The notes beneath the pieces are model-generated. The model had not been told where the DNA came from and did not search any database. It saw only the letters and a list, made by a program, of their open reading frames with translations. This document shows, piece by piece, positions 23,868 through 31,636 of a stretch of DNA of 33,453 bases (its first letter is position 1; every line of letters begins with the position of its first letter). The stretch comes from an uncultured Bacilli bacterium (lineage in GTDB: Bacteria > Bacillota_I > Bacilli_A > RF39 > UBA660). The position numbers and the translations under genes are program-made. Location: the NCBI GenBank assembly GCA_947589165.1, contig CANQCH010000002.1:1-33453 (forward strand), in the 5' to 3' direction.

Positions 23868-24785
23868 TTAGTTTTCTTTTTTGCAGATTTTTTTAGTAGC
23901 GTATAAAGTAGTCCCTAAGCTTAAAGTACCAAGAACAAAGAATGAAGTAATACCATCAAAAGTATCTGGGTTTTTACTAGCTTCATTATCCTTTTTTACT
24001 TCTTTAAATGTTACAGTTATTTTTACATCTTTATCTGGCATAACAAATTTGTTATCAACAACTTTAACATTTTCATCATCAACGACAATTTTGTCAAGTT
24101 CATAACCTTTATCCGCCGTAATTTTTAAAGTAACTTCGGCTCCCATTAAGGCTGAAGTAGGCACTTCAACTGTACCATGTTCTGTTACAACAGTAATTTT
24201 ATGCGTATGATCAGTTTCGGCTTGTTCTTTCGTTTCCGTATAAATTTGTTCATTCCATACTGGTTCATCAGAATGATCACTATCATTAGATTCATCTTTT
24301 AAACTAATTTTCGCAAATTCAACAACTAAATGGATTTTTTGTTGATAGTCTTTGCCTTCTCCATCTTTCCAAGATAAAGTAAAGTCTTTCGTTAAATTTG
24401 GTTTTAATTCAGCAACGGCTTTCGTAATATCTTCTAATTTGAAACCAAAATATTCTGTAATTATATGATTAGAACCAAAATTTTCATTATCACCACTTAT
24501 TTTGGCATTTTGAGATCCACTTGGCATGGTAAATTCTAGACCAACCCACGCATAACCATCAGGGCGATTTAAAACGGAACTATCTAGTAAATGCCATTCC
24601 CCAGCATTAACTGTTACAGTAACAAGTTCGGTTTTACTACCTTCAATACCAATTGGTACAGTAGATGGTAAAGTATCTTCTTTCGTAACATTTTTTACTT
24701 CCGGATATTCTTCTGCTGCATTAACACCAACGATTAAACCAAATGAACATAACGCAAGTGTTAACAAACCTAATATTTTTTTCAT
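23868..24785 (-). CDS. Secreted, sortase-anchored surface protein with an InlB B-repeat-like domain, 305 aa
   Basis: Residues 1-24 are a signal peptide ending VGVNAA. Residues about 25-160 form an unrecognised beta-rich domain; 165-195 is an acidic, His-containing linker. Residues about 196-262 (HGTVEVP, GYELDKIVV, NKFVMPDKDVKITVTF) match the divergent InlB B-repeat/bacterial repeat family seen in adhesins. The C-terminus is a sorting signal: NPDTFD (272-277), a hydrophobic stretch and a KKICKKEN tail. NPxTx signals are typical for class B sortases, and a class B-like sortase is the next gene. GGAGG precedes the ATG. A hairpin in the leader (24810-24832) may regulate it. The role, adhesion or otherwise, is inference. 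Confidence 0.88.
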   Translation of the reverse strand: MKKILGLLTLALCSFGLIVGVNAAEEYPEVKNVTKEDTLPSTVPIGIEGSKTELVTVTVNAGEWHLLDSSVLNRPDGYAWVGLEFTMPSGSQNAKISGDNENFGSNHIITEYFGFKLEDITKAVAELKPNLTKDFTLSWKDGEGKDYQQKIHLVVEFAKISLKDESNDSDHSDEPVWNEQIYTETKEQAETDHTHKITVVTEHGTVEVPTSALMGAEVTLKITADKGYELDKIVVDDENVKVVDNKFVMPDKDVKITVTFKEVKKDNEASKNPDTFDGITSFFVLGTLSLGTTLYATKKICKKEN

Positions 24786-24809
24786 TTATCTTTCCTCCTA
24801 TTTTAAATT

Positions 24810-24832
24810 AGGTACTATTAGGTTAAGTACCT
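24810..24832 (-). promoter_or_regulatory. Hairpin in the leader of the surface protein gene
   Basis: AGGTACT (24810-24816) and AGTACCT (24826-24832) are a perfect 7-bp inverted repeat with a 9-base loop, lying between the predicted transcription start and the ribosome binding site. It could be an mRNA stability hairpin or a repressor site. Confidence 0.45.
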
Positions 24833-24844
24833 TTTCTTAATTTC

Positions 24845-24874
24845 ATAATAACAAAGTCATAATAAAAAAATCAA
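24845..24874 (-). promoter_or_regulatory. Promoter of the NPDTF surface protein gene
   Basis: Minus strand: extended -10 TGTTATTAT (hexamer 24845-24850), 18-base spacer, -35 TTGATT (24869-24874). The -35 overlaps the arm of the efp terminator. Confidence 0.6.
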
Positions 24875-24892
24875 GTAAAATTATTTACTTGA
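24864..24892 (-). terminator. Terminator after efp
   Basis: TCAAGTAAA/TTTACTTGA, a perfect 9-bp stem (24871-24879 with 24884-24892, loop of 4), followed by seven T on the minus strand. Confidence 0.9.
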
Positions 24893-24898
24893 CACTTT

Positions 24899-25459
24899 TT
24901 ATGCTCTACTTGAATATTTACCATCTTTAGTGGAAATAATTATTTTTTCTCCTTCATTAATAAATAAAGGAACTTTAACGGTATAACCAGTTTCAATTTT
25001 GGCATCTTTAGTTGCATTAGTTGCTGTATTACCTTTAACGGCTGGTTCCGTTTCAATAACTTCATATTCAACTTTTTCTGGTAAAGAAATACCAATTATT
25101 TCGCCTTCGTAAGATTCAATATCAATTTCCATACCTTCTTTAATAAAGTGAACCGCATCCCCTAAAGTAGAGGTTGGAATTTCAATTTGTTCATAAGTAT
25201 TAGAATCCATAAAAACATAATCGGTTCCTTGATTATATAAATATTGGGCTTTAACTTTATCAACATGAGCTCGCGTAATTTTAATATTCGTATTATAAGT
25301 ATTTTCCACGATTGAACCGGTACGTAAATTTCTTAATTTAATTCTAACGAAAGCTGGACCTTTACCAGGTTTAACATGTTGAAATTCCACAATATTACAT
25401 AAGTTACCATCAATAATAATGGTCATTCCATTTTTAATATCGTTAATATTAATATCCAT
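24899..25459 (-). CDS. efp: Translation elongation factor P
   Basis: EF-P binds ribosomes stalled on polyproline and promotes peptide bond formation. The 186-residue protein has the three-domain layout: a KOW-like domain with the loop KPGKGPAF, whose tip Lys33 is the position modified in many bacteria; a central OB fold; and a C-terminal OB fold ending NEGEKIIISTKDGKYSSR, close to the family signature. No modification enzymes (EpmA, EarP or YmfI) are in the window. It follows rpmG by 11 bases and is most likely co-transcribed with it, ending at the hairpin at 24864-24892. Confidence 0.98.
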   Translation of the reverse strand: MDININDIKNGMTIIIDGNLCNIVEFQHVKPGKGPAFVRIKLRNLRTGSIVENTYNTNIKITRAHVDKVKAQYLYNQGTDYVFMDSNTYEQIEIPTSTLGDAVHFIKEGMEIDIESYEGEIIGISLPEKVEYEVIETEPAVKGNTATNATKDAKIETGYTVKVPLFINEGEKIIISTKDGKYSSRA

Positions 25460-25470
25460 CTTTTCACCTT

Positions 25471-25635
25471 CTATTTCTTTTCTTTAAATGTTACCGTTTT
25501 CCGGCAAGTTGGACAATATTTATTTAGTTCCAAACGATCAGTTGTATTTTTCTTATTTTTTTCCGTTGGCCGAATTTCAAAACCACAATTAGGACATTTT
25601 AATTGAGCTCGAACTCGATTTTCTTTTTTAGCCAT
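25471..25635 (-). CDS. rpmG: 50S ribosomal protein L33
   Basis: This 54-residue gene was read directly from the minus strand. The protein starts MAKKENRVRAQLKCPNC and has the zinc ribbon CPNC (14-17) and CPTC (41-44), so it is the zinc-binding form. NTTDRLELNKYCP is typical of L33. GAGGTGG precedes the ATG at 25635 and a good promoter lies at 25666-25694. The stop (TAG) is 11 bases before efp. Confidence 0.96.
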   Translation of the reverse strand: MAKKENRVRAQLKCPNCGFEIRPTEKNKKNTTDRLELNKYCPTCRKTVTFKEKK

Positions 25636-25665
25636 TAGTTTCCACCTCGCTTTGATTTCTTAACC

Positions 25666-25694
25666 ATTATACCAAACTTTTAATTTTTTTCCAA
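25666..25694 (-). promoter_or_regulatory. Promoter of rpmG-efp
   Basis: Minus strand: -35 TTGGAA (25689-25694), 17-base spacer, extended -10 TGGTATAAT (hexamer 25666-25671). Confidence 0.75.
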
Positions 25695-25743
25695 CAAAAA
25701 ATAAAGTAATCAATGAAAATATCTTAACTATCGATTACTTTAT
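25695..25743 (-). terminator. Terminator after the penicillin-binding protein gene
   Basis: A perfect 11-bp stem (ATAAAGTAATC 25701-25711 with 25733-25743, loop of 21) followed by six T on the minus strand. The loop is longer than usual. Confidence 0.75.
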
Positions 25744-25759
25744 GCTTAATTTGACCAAT

Positions 25760-27715
25760 TTATGCCGCCATTTTGGTACTTAAGTACTCAGTTAAGGCAT
25801 TAGTTATCCGTCTTGCCCCATAATACATGGTATTACTTGATCCATTATGATGCGAAATATTGGGCGTAATTACTACCACACTATATTGGGGATCATTAAA
25901 GGGGAAATAACCGGCAAAGGTGGAAGTAATGGTTGCTACATCTTGTTTCCCATCCCCATCAGTATCAATGAAAGTTTCACTGGTGCCCGTTTTTCCCACC
26001 GGATTTAAAGCTTGATTGACAAAACCCTTCCCGGTTCCAGCTAATAAAACTTTATTTAAACCTAAACGAATCCGCTTTAAGTATTCTTCATCGAGATCAA
26101 CCCGATTTAAAACTTGAATTGTCGCGGGCGCAATCACTTTAGTCGCACTTCTAATTTCTTTTTTTAGGCTTAAAGCCATCCGTTTTCCCGAGGCCACACT
26201 ATTAATGTATTGAATAACTTCTAAAGGCGTATAAGTATCATACTGACCAATAGTTAAATTAAGGAGTAAATCATCCGCGATCCTCGAACCCTTAATCCCT
26301 GTTACCTCGCCCGGTAAATCAATCTCAGTTAGGGCGCCTAACCCAAAGGAAGCTAACATATCGCGATAAATTTGAAAATGTTCGGCCGTCGCGTTTAATT
26401 CCATATTAGGATAATACTTTTGGCCCGTTAAATTAATGGCAATTAAAAATTGAAAATAATTACTAGATTGAGCTAAAGCATCTAAATCATTAATTCGTCC
26501 TAAGCGTTTATGACTACATTTGGCCGGGACAAAATTTAATTTAACACACCCATCAGTGATATATTTACCCACTTCAAATAAGTGATATTTATATCCTACC
26601 GCAATGGTGGCCCCTTTTACCGCCGAACCAATTGTAAAGGAGGCTTTTAAATTATTAGTCGCAACATCACTAAAGGTGCCATCACTATTTAATCTTTGGC
26701 CGGCCATCGCTAAAATATGTCCCGTCGCAGGATCACTAACCAAAGCATAACTTTCCCGATAATATTCCGTATTAGCATAACTTTTTTTTCCTAATAATAT
26801 TTTTTCTTGTAAAATTTTTTCCGCTTCCTTTTGAATATCAATATCGATCGCAAGCACTAAATCATGGCCTTTTTGGGCCGGTTTAATCAAAGTTAAAGTA
26901 TTATCCGCATTAACTTTATAAAGAGCCTTTTCCCCTTTTAAATAGTCTTCATATTCTTTTTCTAAATAACTGAGCCCAACGACATCAGTTAATTCATAAC
27001 CGGCTTGTAAATACTTATCTTTTTCTTCTTTTGGAATACTTCCTACCGTACCTAAGATACTTTTCATCACGTTATCGTATAAATAAATGCGTTCCCAAGT
27101 CATTTCTACCGTTACCCCGGGAAGATAACTTTCCGAAACTAAAGCACATTCTTCGGCACTAGCGGCCGCTAGAATTTCCTTTTTGGCATATGTTAAGCCC
27201 TTATTCATGGCCGCATAAATATAAGCAATTTTCCGATCTAACGGACTAAATTCATTTAACATCTCGGGCGTAATACGCTCTAATTTTAATTTTTCCAGAT
27301 CGGCCGTTTTTATTTTCCGTTCGGCTAATAATTGATATTCGGCTTCCGTAATTAAATTTTTCCCATTATCATTTAAAATTAACCAATATTTTTTTAAATC
27401 ACTTTCACTTCCCGCCGGAACATTTAAAATTTTCGCTAAATCATGCGCAATAGCTAATTCTTCGGTAAAACTAATTCCTTTAATTTTATGATACATGATG
27501 GTATTAATCCCTTTATTATCGACAATTACTTTCCCATTAGTATCAATAATTCGCCCTCTAGGTGCACTTAAACCTTGAATCGTAATATCGGTTTTTTGAG
27601 CTAATAATTTTTCGTATTGGTTATTTTTCACGGCCCCAAGAAAAAATAATCTAATCCCGATAATTAGAAAGAAAAAAATAATGATTAGATATATGCCAAA
27701 GCTTTTTTTCTTCAT
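25760..27715 (-). CDS. Class B penicillin-binding protein (PBP2-type transpeptidase)
   Basis: The enzyme cross-links peptidoglycan peptides. After a membrane anchor (about 6-27) comes the dimerisation domain, beginning APRGRIIDTNGKV. The transpeptidase motifs are intact: SxxK as SAVK (Ser364, Lys367), SSN (417-419) and KTGT (575-578). The residue before the first motif is not the usual Pro (FTIGSAVKG, not PGSTFK). There is no transglycosylase or PASTA domain, so it would work with a separate glycosyltransferase such as RodA or FtsW. Directly after KTG is a calcium-loop-like DTDGDGKQD (584-592). I see no Shine-Dalgarno before the ATG at 27715. It forms a single-gene transcript and is divergent from yqfT. 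It could be the elongation or the division enzyme. Confidence 0.93.
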   Translation of the reverse strand: MKKKSFGIYLIIIFFFLIIGIRLFFLGAVKNNQYEKLLAQKTDITIQGLSAPRGRIIDTNGKVIVDNKGINTIMYHKIKGISFTEELAIAHDLAKILNVPAGSESDLKKYWLILNDNGKNLITEAEYQLLAERKIKTADLEKLKLERITPEMLNEFSPLDRKIAYIYAAMNKGLTYAKKEILAAASAEECALVSESYLPGVTVEMTWERIYLYDNVMKSILGTVGSIPKEEKDKYLQAGYELTDVVGLSYLEKEYEDYLKGEKALYKVNADNTLTLIKPAQKGHDLVLAIDIDIQKEAEKILQEKILLGKKSYANTEYYRESYALVSDPATGHILAMAGQRLNSDGTFSDVATNNLKASFTIGSAVKGATIAVGYKYHLFEVGKYITDGCVKLNFVPAKCSHKRLGRINDLDALAQSSNYFQFLIAINLTGQKYYPNMELNATAEHFQIYRDMLASFGLGALTEIDLPGEVTGIKGSRIADDLLLNLTIGQYDTYTPLEVIQYINSVASGKRMALSLKKEIRSATKVIAPATIQVLNRVDLDEEYLKRIRLGLNKVLLAGTGKGFVNQALNPVGKTGTSETFIDTDGDGKQDVATITSTFAGYFPFNDPQYSVVVITPNISHHNGSSNTMYYGARRITNALTEYLSTKMAA

Positions 27716-27777
27716 GTTTAATCATTATTTAGTATTGCAAAATTCTTTTAAAACATACAATATATTAGGTGGTTTTA

Positions 27778-28041
27778 ATGTATAGTATAATTGAAAAATA
27801 TATGGCCCGCTTAACCGTTCAAGATGTTAATAACTTTGCTTTAAGTAAAAATTGTGAATTAAGTCCCGAAGAATTAAATTTTACTTTTTTATTTATCAAG
27901 AAAAATTGGCAAGAAATTTTGAAAAATCCTAGTCTTTTTGATATCAATCATTACCAAAGTCACTATTCACCAGAAAATTTTGCCAAAATTAAACAAGTTT
28001 ATAACGAATACTTTAATCGGTTTAGTCAATATTTAAAATAA
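27778..28041 (+). CDS. yqfT: DUF2624/YqfT-like protein, 87 aa
   Basis: This small protein is helical. MARLTVQDVNNFALSKN, a following EELNFTFLFIKKNWQEIL helix, and a C-terminal YNEYFNRFSQYLK helix fit the DUF2624 (YqfT) pattern, whose members are about 80-90 residues. In B. subtilis yqfT neighbours nfo (yqfS), and here it also neighbours nfo, but convergently. The ATG at 27778 is preceded by AGGTGG (27767-27772); a longer reading from a GTG at 27769 would begin inside that site. The function of the family is unknown. Assignment is moderate and leans on context. Confidence 0.75.
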   Translation: MYSIIEKYMARLTVQDVNNFALSKNCELSPEELNFTFLFIKKNWQEILKNPSLFDINHYQSHYSPENFAKIKQVYNEYFNRFSQYLK

Positions 28042-28066
28042 AAAATAGTCCCTTTCGACTATTTTT
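28041..28066. terminator. Bidirectional terminator between yqfT and nfo
   Basis: AAAAATAGTC (28041-28050) and GACTATTTTT (28057-28066) form a 10-bp stem with a 6-base loop and T-runs on both strands. The nfo stop codon lies inside the arm. Confidence 0.85.
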
Positions 28067-28934
28067 TATTTAGTTCTTCTTTTAATAAAGGATTAAAGGT
28101 TTGCTTTTTTATCATGGCAATTTCGGCTCCATATGGCGCTTTATCTTCAACATAAGGGGTTTCTAAAATTTTCGGAATATCTTTTAATCTTGGTTCATAA
28201 ATAACGTTTAAAAGATTAGCAAAACCAATCGTCCCAAAGCCAATATTTTCGTGGCGATCTTTATGAGTTCCTAACGGATTTTTACTATCGTTAATATGAA
28301 CACACTTAATTTTTTCAAGCCCAATTAATTGCGCAAATTCATCAAGATAAGCCCCAAATTTAGCAATATCCACTCCTGAATCATTTAAATGACACGTATC
28401 CAAACAAACCCCAACTTTATCTTTTAGGTTAACTTGATCTAAAATCGTTTTTATTTCGCTCATGGTTTTACCACATTCGGTTCCCTTACCCGCCATGGTT
28501 TCGAGTAAAATCATTACTTCATCCGTAGGGTTTAAAATATAATTAAGTGCTTCCGCGATATTTGCTAATGCTTGCGAAAGATCTTGTTTTAAATAATTAC
28601 CCGGATGAACAACAATATATTTAACGCCTAATTCCCCGACTCTTTTAATTTCATTTTTTAAAAAACTAATGGAAAAATTCCGACTATCCGCCTTTTCTTT
28701 ATTGGCTAAATTAATAATGTAAGGCGCATGACAAATAACCTTATCTAAATCAATACCTGCTTCTTGCATTAATTGCCAAGCGGCTTTTGTTAAATCGGGC
28801 GTAATCGCCTTGCGAATTGTATTTTGGGGTGCTCCTGTATAAAACATAAAGGTATTAGCCCCATAACTTATAGCTTGCTTAGTTGAACCTAATAATTGTT
28901 CATTACCAAAATTAACATGTGAACCGATAATCAT
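28059..28934 (-). CDS. nfo: Endonuclease IV (AP endonuclease)
   Basis: Endonuclease IV cuts DNA at abasic sites in base excision repair, using three zinc ions. The 291-residue protein starts MIIGSHVNFG, the usual start of short Nfo proteins, and has YIVVHPGNYL, LLETMAGKGTECG, VGVCLDTCHLNDSG and CVHINDSKNPLGTHKDRHENIGFGTIG, here read as overlapping family motifs with the metal-binding His, Glu and Asp residues. The ATG at 28934 follows AGAGGTAG; a longer form from 28985 would start at the -35 box of a strong promoter, so I reject it. It is a single-gene transcript. Confidence 0.97.
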   Translation of the reverse strand: MIIGSHVNFGNEQLLGSTKQAISYGANTFMFYTGAPQNTIRKAITPDLTKAAWQLMQEAGIDLDKVICHAPYIINLANKEKADSRNFSISFLKNEIKRVGELGVKYIVVHPGNYLKQDLSQALANIAEALNYILNPTDEVMILLETMAGKGTECGKTMSEIKTILDQVNLKDKVGVCLDTCHLNDSGVDIAKFGAYLDEFAQLIGLEKIKCVHINDSKNPLGTHKDRHENIGFGTIGFANLLNVIYEPRLKDIPKILETPYVEDKAPYGAEIAMIKKQTFNPLLKEELNKK

Positions 28935-28956
28935 TTTTACTACCTCTTTATTTTCG

Positions 28957-28985
28957 ATTATAAAATAAATTCCGCCTATTTGCAA
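28957..28985 (-). promoter_or_regulatory. Promoter of nfo
   Basis: Minus strand: -35 TTGCAA (28980-28985), 17-base spacer, perfect -10 TATAAT (28957-28962). Confidence 0.8.
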
Positions 28986-29010
28986 GAATATGGCCTCTTA
29001 TTTAACTAAA

Positions 29011-29036
29011 AATAAAAACTAGGAATTCCTAGCTTT
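29011..29036 (-). terminator. Terminator after recO
   Basis: The 14-base palindrome CTAGGAATTCCTAG (29019-29032), extended by A-T pairs after one mismatch, is followed by a T-rich tract on the minus strand. It begins at the recO stop and closes the yqfC-to-recO cluster. Confidence 0.75.
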
Positions 29037-29766
29037 ATAATGATACTAACTTTTTTAAAAAATCTTTACTTTTTAAATATAGGCCCGTATAACGATCATA
29101 ATATAAATCTAAAAAGAAATTAATTTCTTTTTTGGTTTCATCATCAATATCTAACTTTGAGATACTTTTAATATTGACATAATAATACATCCGTAGCATT
29201 TGAATAACTTTTTTGGCAACAATTCTTTCATCGGTTAGACAATTTAAGCAAATGTAACCTCCCTTATCACCATCAATGGTCGCAATATTCGTTTTACTAC
29301 CACAGATAATACATTCATTTAAATTAATCCCTACCCCCAGATAATCTAAAAACTTTAATTCTAAAATATTGGTTAAAACTAAAGGATCTAAACCCGCTTC
29401 TAGTTTTAAAATCGTATTAATAAAATCATCGTAAACGATTGGTTCCTTACTTTGTTTTAAAACTTGACTCGTTAATTCCACTAAATAAGATAAATAACTT
29501 ATTAAAATAATATCGCTATTAATATTTTTTAACGGATTAATTATATCCGCACTATGAAATAACGACAGTTTATTTTCTTTATAATAAATATTAAAATAGG
29601 CATAAGTAAATCTTAAAGTTAAGGCTCTATTTTTACTTTTTATATTTTTGGCGCCCTTACATAAAAGACTAATAAGTCCATGTTCTTTAGTAAAAACACT
29701 AACTATTTTACTAGTCTCACCATAAGGCGTTTCTTTAAAAATAAAACCTTCAACTTTTTCTAACAT
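29035..29766 (-). CDS. recO: DNA repair protein RecO
   Basis: RecO helps load RecA on single-stranded DNA together with RecF and RecR. The 243-residue protein has the N-terminal OB fold start (KVEGFIFKETPYGETSKIVSVF), KGAKNIKSKNRA, and a zinc site CIICGS...CLNC in the C-terminal helical domain. Its length fits the family. AAGGA precedes the ATG; it starts two bases after the yqzL stop, keeping the era-yqzL-recO order of B. subtilis. Confidence 0.95.
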   Translation of the reverse strand: MLEKVEGFIFKETPYGETSKIVSVFTKEHGLISLLCKGAKNIKSKNRALTLRFTYAYFNIYYKENKLSLFHSADIINPLKNINSDIILISYLSYLVELTSQVLKQSKEPIVYDDFINTILKLEAGLDPLVLTNILELKFLDYLGVGINLNECIICGSKTNIATIDGDKGGYICLNCLTDERIVAKKVIQMLRMYYYVNIKSISKLDIDDETKKEINFFLDLYYDRYTGLYLKSKDFLKKLVSL

Positions 29767-29768
29767 GC

Positions 29769-29858
29769 CTATCCTTCTTTTTTATTTTTTTTATACGCTA
29801 AGTAGTCTTCCACTTTACCACTTTTTTTAAATTTTTCCCAAGCATCTTTTTTTTCCAT
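29769..29858 (-). CDS. yqzL: YqzL-like small protein, 29 aa
   Basis: This very short gene was read directly from the minus strand between era and recO. The protein contains DAWEKFKKSGKVEDYLAYKK, which matches the YqzL pattern (an aromatic near the start, then TGxxxxYLLxKE-like residues) and is in the exact position of B. subtilis yqzL. AGGTGAG lies 6 bases before the ATG at 29858. It ends with TAG two bases before recO. The family's function is not known. Confidence 0.8.
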   Translation of the reverse strand: MEKKDAWEKFKKSGKVEDYLAYKKNKKEG

Positions 29859-29919
29859 TTTTTCTCACCTATTTTTATCATGATGCTAAAGGAAAAAATT
29901 TATTCACTTGGTAAGTAAA

Positions 29920-30810
29920 TTATTTATCGTAATTTTCGATAAAACCTAATTCTTTTAAGTATTTTTCTTTTTCTTGCCAATTTTTAATGGCCTTCACATA
30001 TAATTCTAAATATACTTTTTTGCCTAATAATTCTTCAATATCACGTCTAGCTAAAGTACCAACCGTTTTAAGCCGGCTCCCATTATGACCAATAATAATT
30101 TTTTTTAGGGAATCCCGGTCGACAACAATGTCCACAAGGATTTTTACAAGGTCCTTCTTTTCTTCAAAGGAAGCCGTATAACAAGTTAAACTATGGGGAA
30201 TTTCATCTTCTGTGACCATTAGTAATTTTTCGCGCACAATTTCACTAACCATGAATTTTTGGGTATTACTCGTATACATATCAGGCGTAAAATAAACGAC
30301 ATCATCAACTAAATATTTTTTAATAATCGTAATTAAATAATCGGTATTATCCTTTTTTAAGGCCGAAACCGGAACAATTTCCGCGAAAGAGAAAAGATCT
30401 TTCGCTTCATTAATAGCTCCTAATAATTGTTCTTTTTTTAGTTTATCAATTTTATTCATGACTAAAATAACGGGAATCTTTTCTTTTTTAAGCATATTTA
30501 AAATGTACTCATCTCCCGCGCCAATTCCAGATGCCACATCAACTAAAAAAAGAATTAAATCGACATCTTTCGTTAAAGATAAAGCTTGTTTATTTAAAAC
30601 TTTCCCTAAACGCCCCCGCGGTTTATGAATTCCCGGGGTATCGACAAAAACAATTTGATAACCTTCTTCATTGTAAATTCCTTGAATAATATTGCGCGTT
30701 GTCCCACTTTTATCACTTGTAATTGCCACTTTCGCATTTATTAAAGCATTTATTAACGTACTTTTTCCGACATTAGGACGACCAATAATACTGACAAAAC
30801 CACTTCTCAT
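29920..30810 (-). CDS. era: GTPase Era
   Basis: Era is an essential GTPase that binds the 3' end of 16S rRNA during 30S assembly. The 296-residue protein has G1 GRPNVGKST (about 10-18), G3 DTPG, G4 NKID and a C-terminal KH domain with IVDRDSLKKIIIGHNGSRLK spanning its GxxG loop, and AIKNWQEKEKYLKELGF at the end. It follows dgkA by 12 bases. The 61-base gap to yqzL holds a weak 7-bp hairpin (TTTACTT/AAGTGAA) that may partly terminate or be a processing site. Confidence 0.98.
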   Translation of the reverse strand: MRSGFVSIIGRPNVGKSTLINALINAKVAITSDKSGTTRNIIQGIYNEEGYQIVFVDTPGIHKPRGRLGKVLNKQALSLTKDVDLILFLVDVASGIGAGDEYILNMLKKEKIPVILVMNKIDKLKKEQLLGAINEAKDLFSFAEIVPVSALKKDNTDYLITIIKKYLVDDVVYFTPDMYTSNTQKFMVSEIVREKLLMVTEDEIPHSLTCYTASFEEKKDLVKILVDIVVDRDSLKKIIIGHNGSRLKTVGTLARRDIEELLGKKVYLELYVKAIKNWQEKEKYLKELGFIENYDK

Positions 30811-30822
30811 GTGCCCTCCTAA

Positions 30823-31218
30823 TTAAAATAAAGCCGCGATATAAGGAACAAAAATAAATAACGCAATAATGGCTTGCATTACACCGGCTACCCCACCAGC
30901 CGCCGAACCACAATCTTTAGCAATTTTAGCTAAAGGATGAAATTTATCGGTCACTAAATCAACAGTTGCTTCAATCGCTGTATTAAGTAATTCAATAGTC
31001 ATTACAACCACTGACGAAATAATTAAAATTGACCATTTAATAAAAGATATTTGAAAAATCAAACCTAATATAATGGTAATAATCGTTCCAACGGCATGAA
31101 TAATTAAACTTTGTTCATTACCATAGGCATATTTTAAGCCATCAATCGAATATTTAATACTATTAAAAAAGCGTTTAATGCCAAAGGTTTTACTTTCTTT
31201 GCGTTTCTTTAAATCCAT
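30823..31218 (-). CDS. dgkA: Diacylglycerol/undecaprenol kinase
   Basis: In Gram-positive bacteria this enzyme phosphorylates undecaprenol to supply the lipid carrier for wall synthesis. The 131-residue protein has three membrane segments (about 41-60, 62-80 and 105-130) and the catalytic ELLNTAIEATVDL followed by HPLAKIAKDCGSAA, both intact. The start at 31218 overlaps ybeY by 29 bases and has AGGAG about 10 bases upstream, inside ybeY. The ybeY-dgkA-era order is as in B. subtilis except that cdd is absent. Confidence 0.96.
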   Translation of the reverse strand: MDLKKRKESKTFGIKRFFNSIKYSIDGLKYAYGNEQSLIIHAVGTIITIILGLIFQISFIKWSILIISSVVVMTIELLNTAIEATVDLVTDKFHPLAKIAKDCGSAAGGVAGVMQAIIALFIFVPYIAALF

Positions 31219-31636
31219 TTAATACCAACTCCTGCTTATTAAACATTTCCACTTCGGCTTCTTTACTTAAGGTGTGGTCATAACCTAATAAATGTAGGAT
31301 GCCATGAACCACTAAAAAAGCCAATTCCCGTTTTTCGCCATGATGATATTCTCTAGCCTGACGTTGCATCTGGGGAATGGAAACATATATTTCTCCTAAC
31401 TGCCTTCTATTATACTGCAGATGGGCATTATCTTCAAATGCAAATGATAAAACATCCGTCGTACGATCAAGCCCACGATATTTTTTATTTAAAGCTTGCA
31501 TTTTGGCATCATCAATTAAGACAATCGTTAAATCGGCTGACCGAACCTTTTCCATTTTTAAGGCCCGCCGAATAATTTTTTTTAAATAAGCATAATCGGG
31601 ATAACCGTATTCATCAACAATTGTAAACTTATTCAT
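31190..31636 (-). CDS. ybeY: Endoribonuclease YbeY (16S rRNA maturation)
   Basis: YbeY is a zinc-dependent RNase involved in 16S rRNA 3'-end processing and ribosome quality control. The 148-residue protein has the zinc motif HGILHLLGYDH (about 110-120), and upstream LNKKYRGLDRTTDVLSFAFE and GEIYVSIP, all typical. It begins directly at the end of the VanZ-like gene and overlaps dgkA. Confidence 0.97.
   Translation of the reverse strand: MNKFTIVDEYGYPDYAYLKKIIRRALKMEKVRSADLTIVLIDDAKMQALNKKYRGLDRTTDVLSFAFEDNAHLQYNRRQLGEIYVSIPQMQRQAREYHHGEKRELAFLVVHGILHLLGYDHTLSKEAEVEMFNKQELVLNGFKETQRK

Noticed and set aside
28935..28985. Longer N-terminus for endonuclease IV (start at 28985)
   Set aside because: It would begin within the -35 box of a TTGCAA-17-TATAAT promoter and includes the ribosome binding site of the ATG at 28934.
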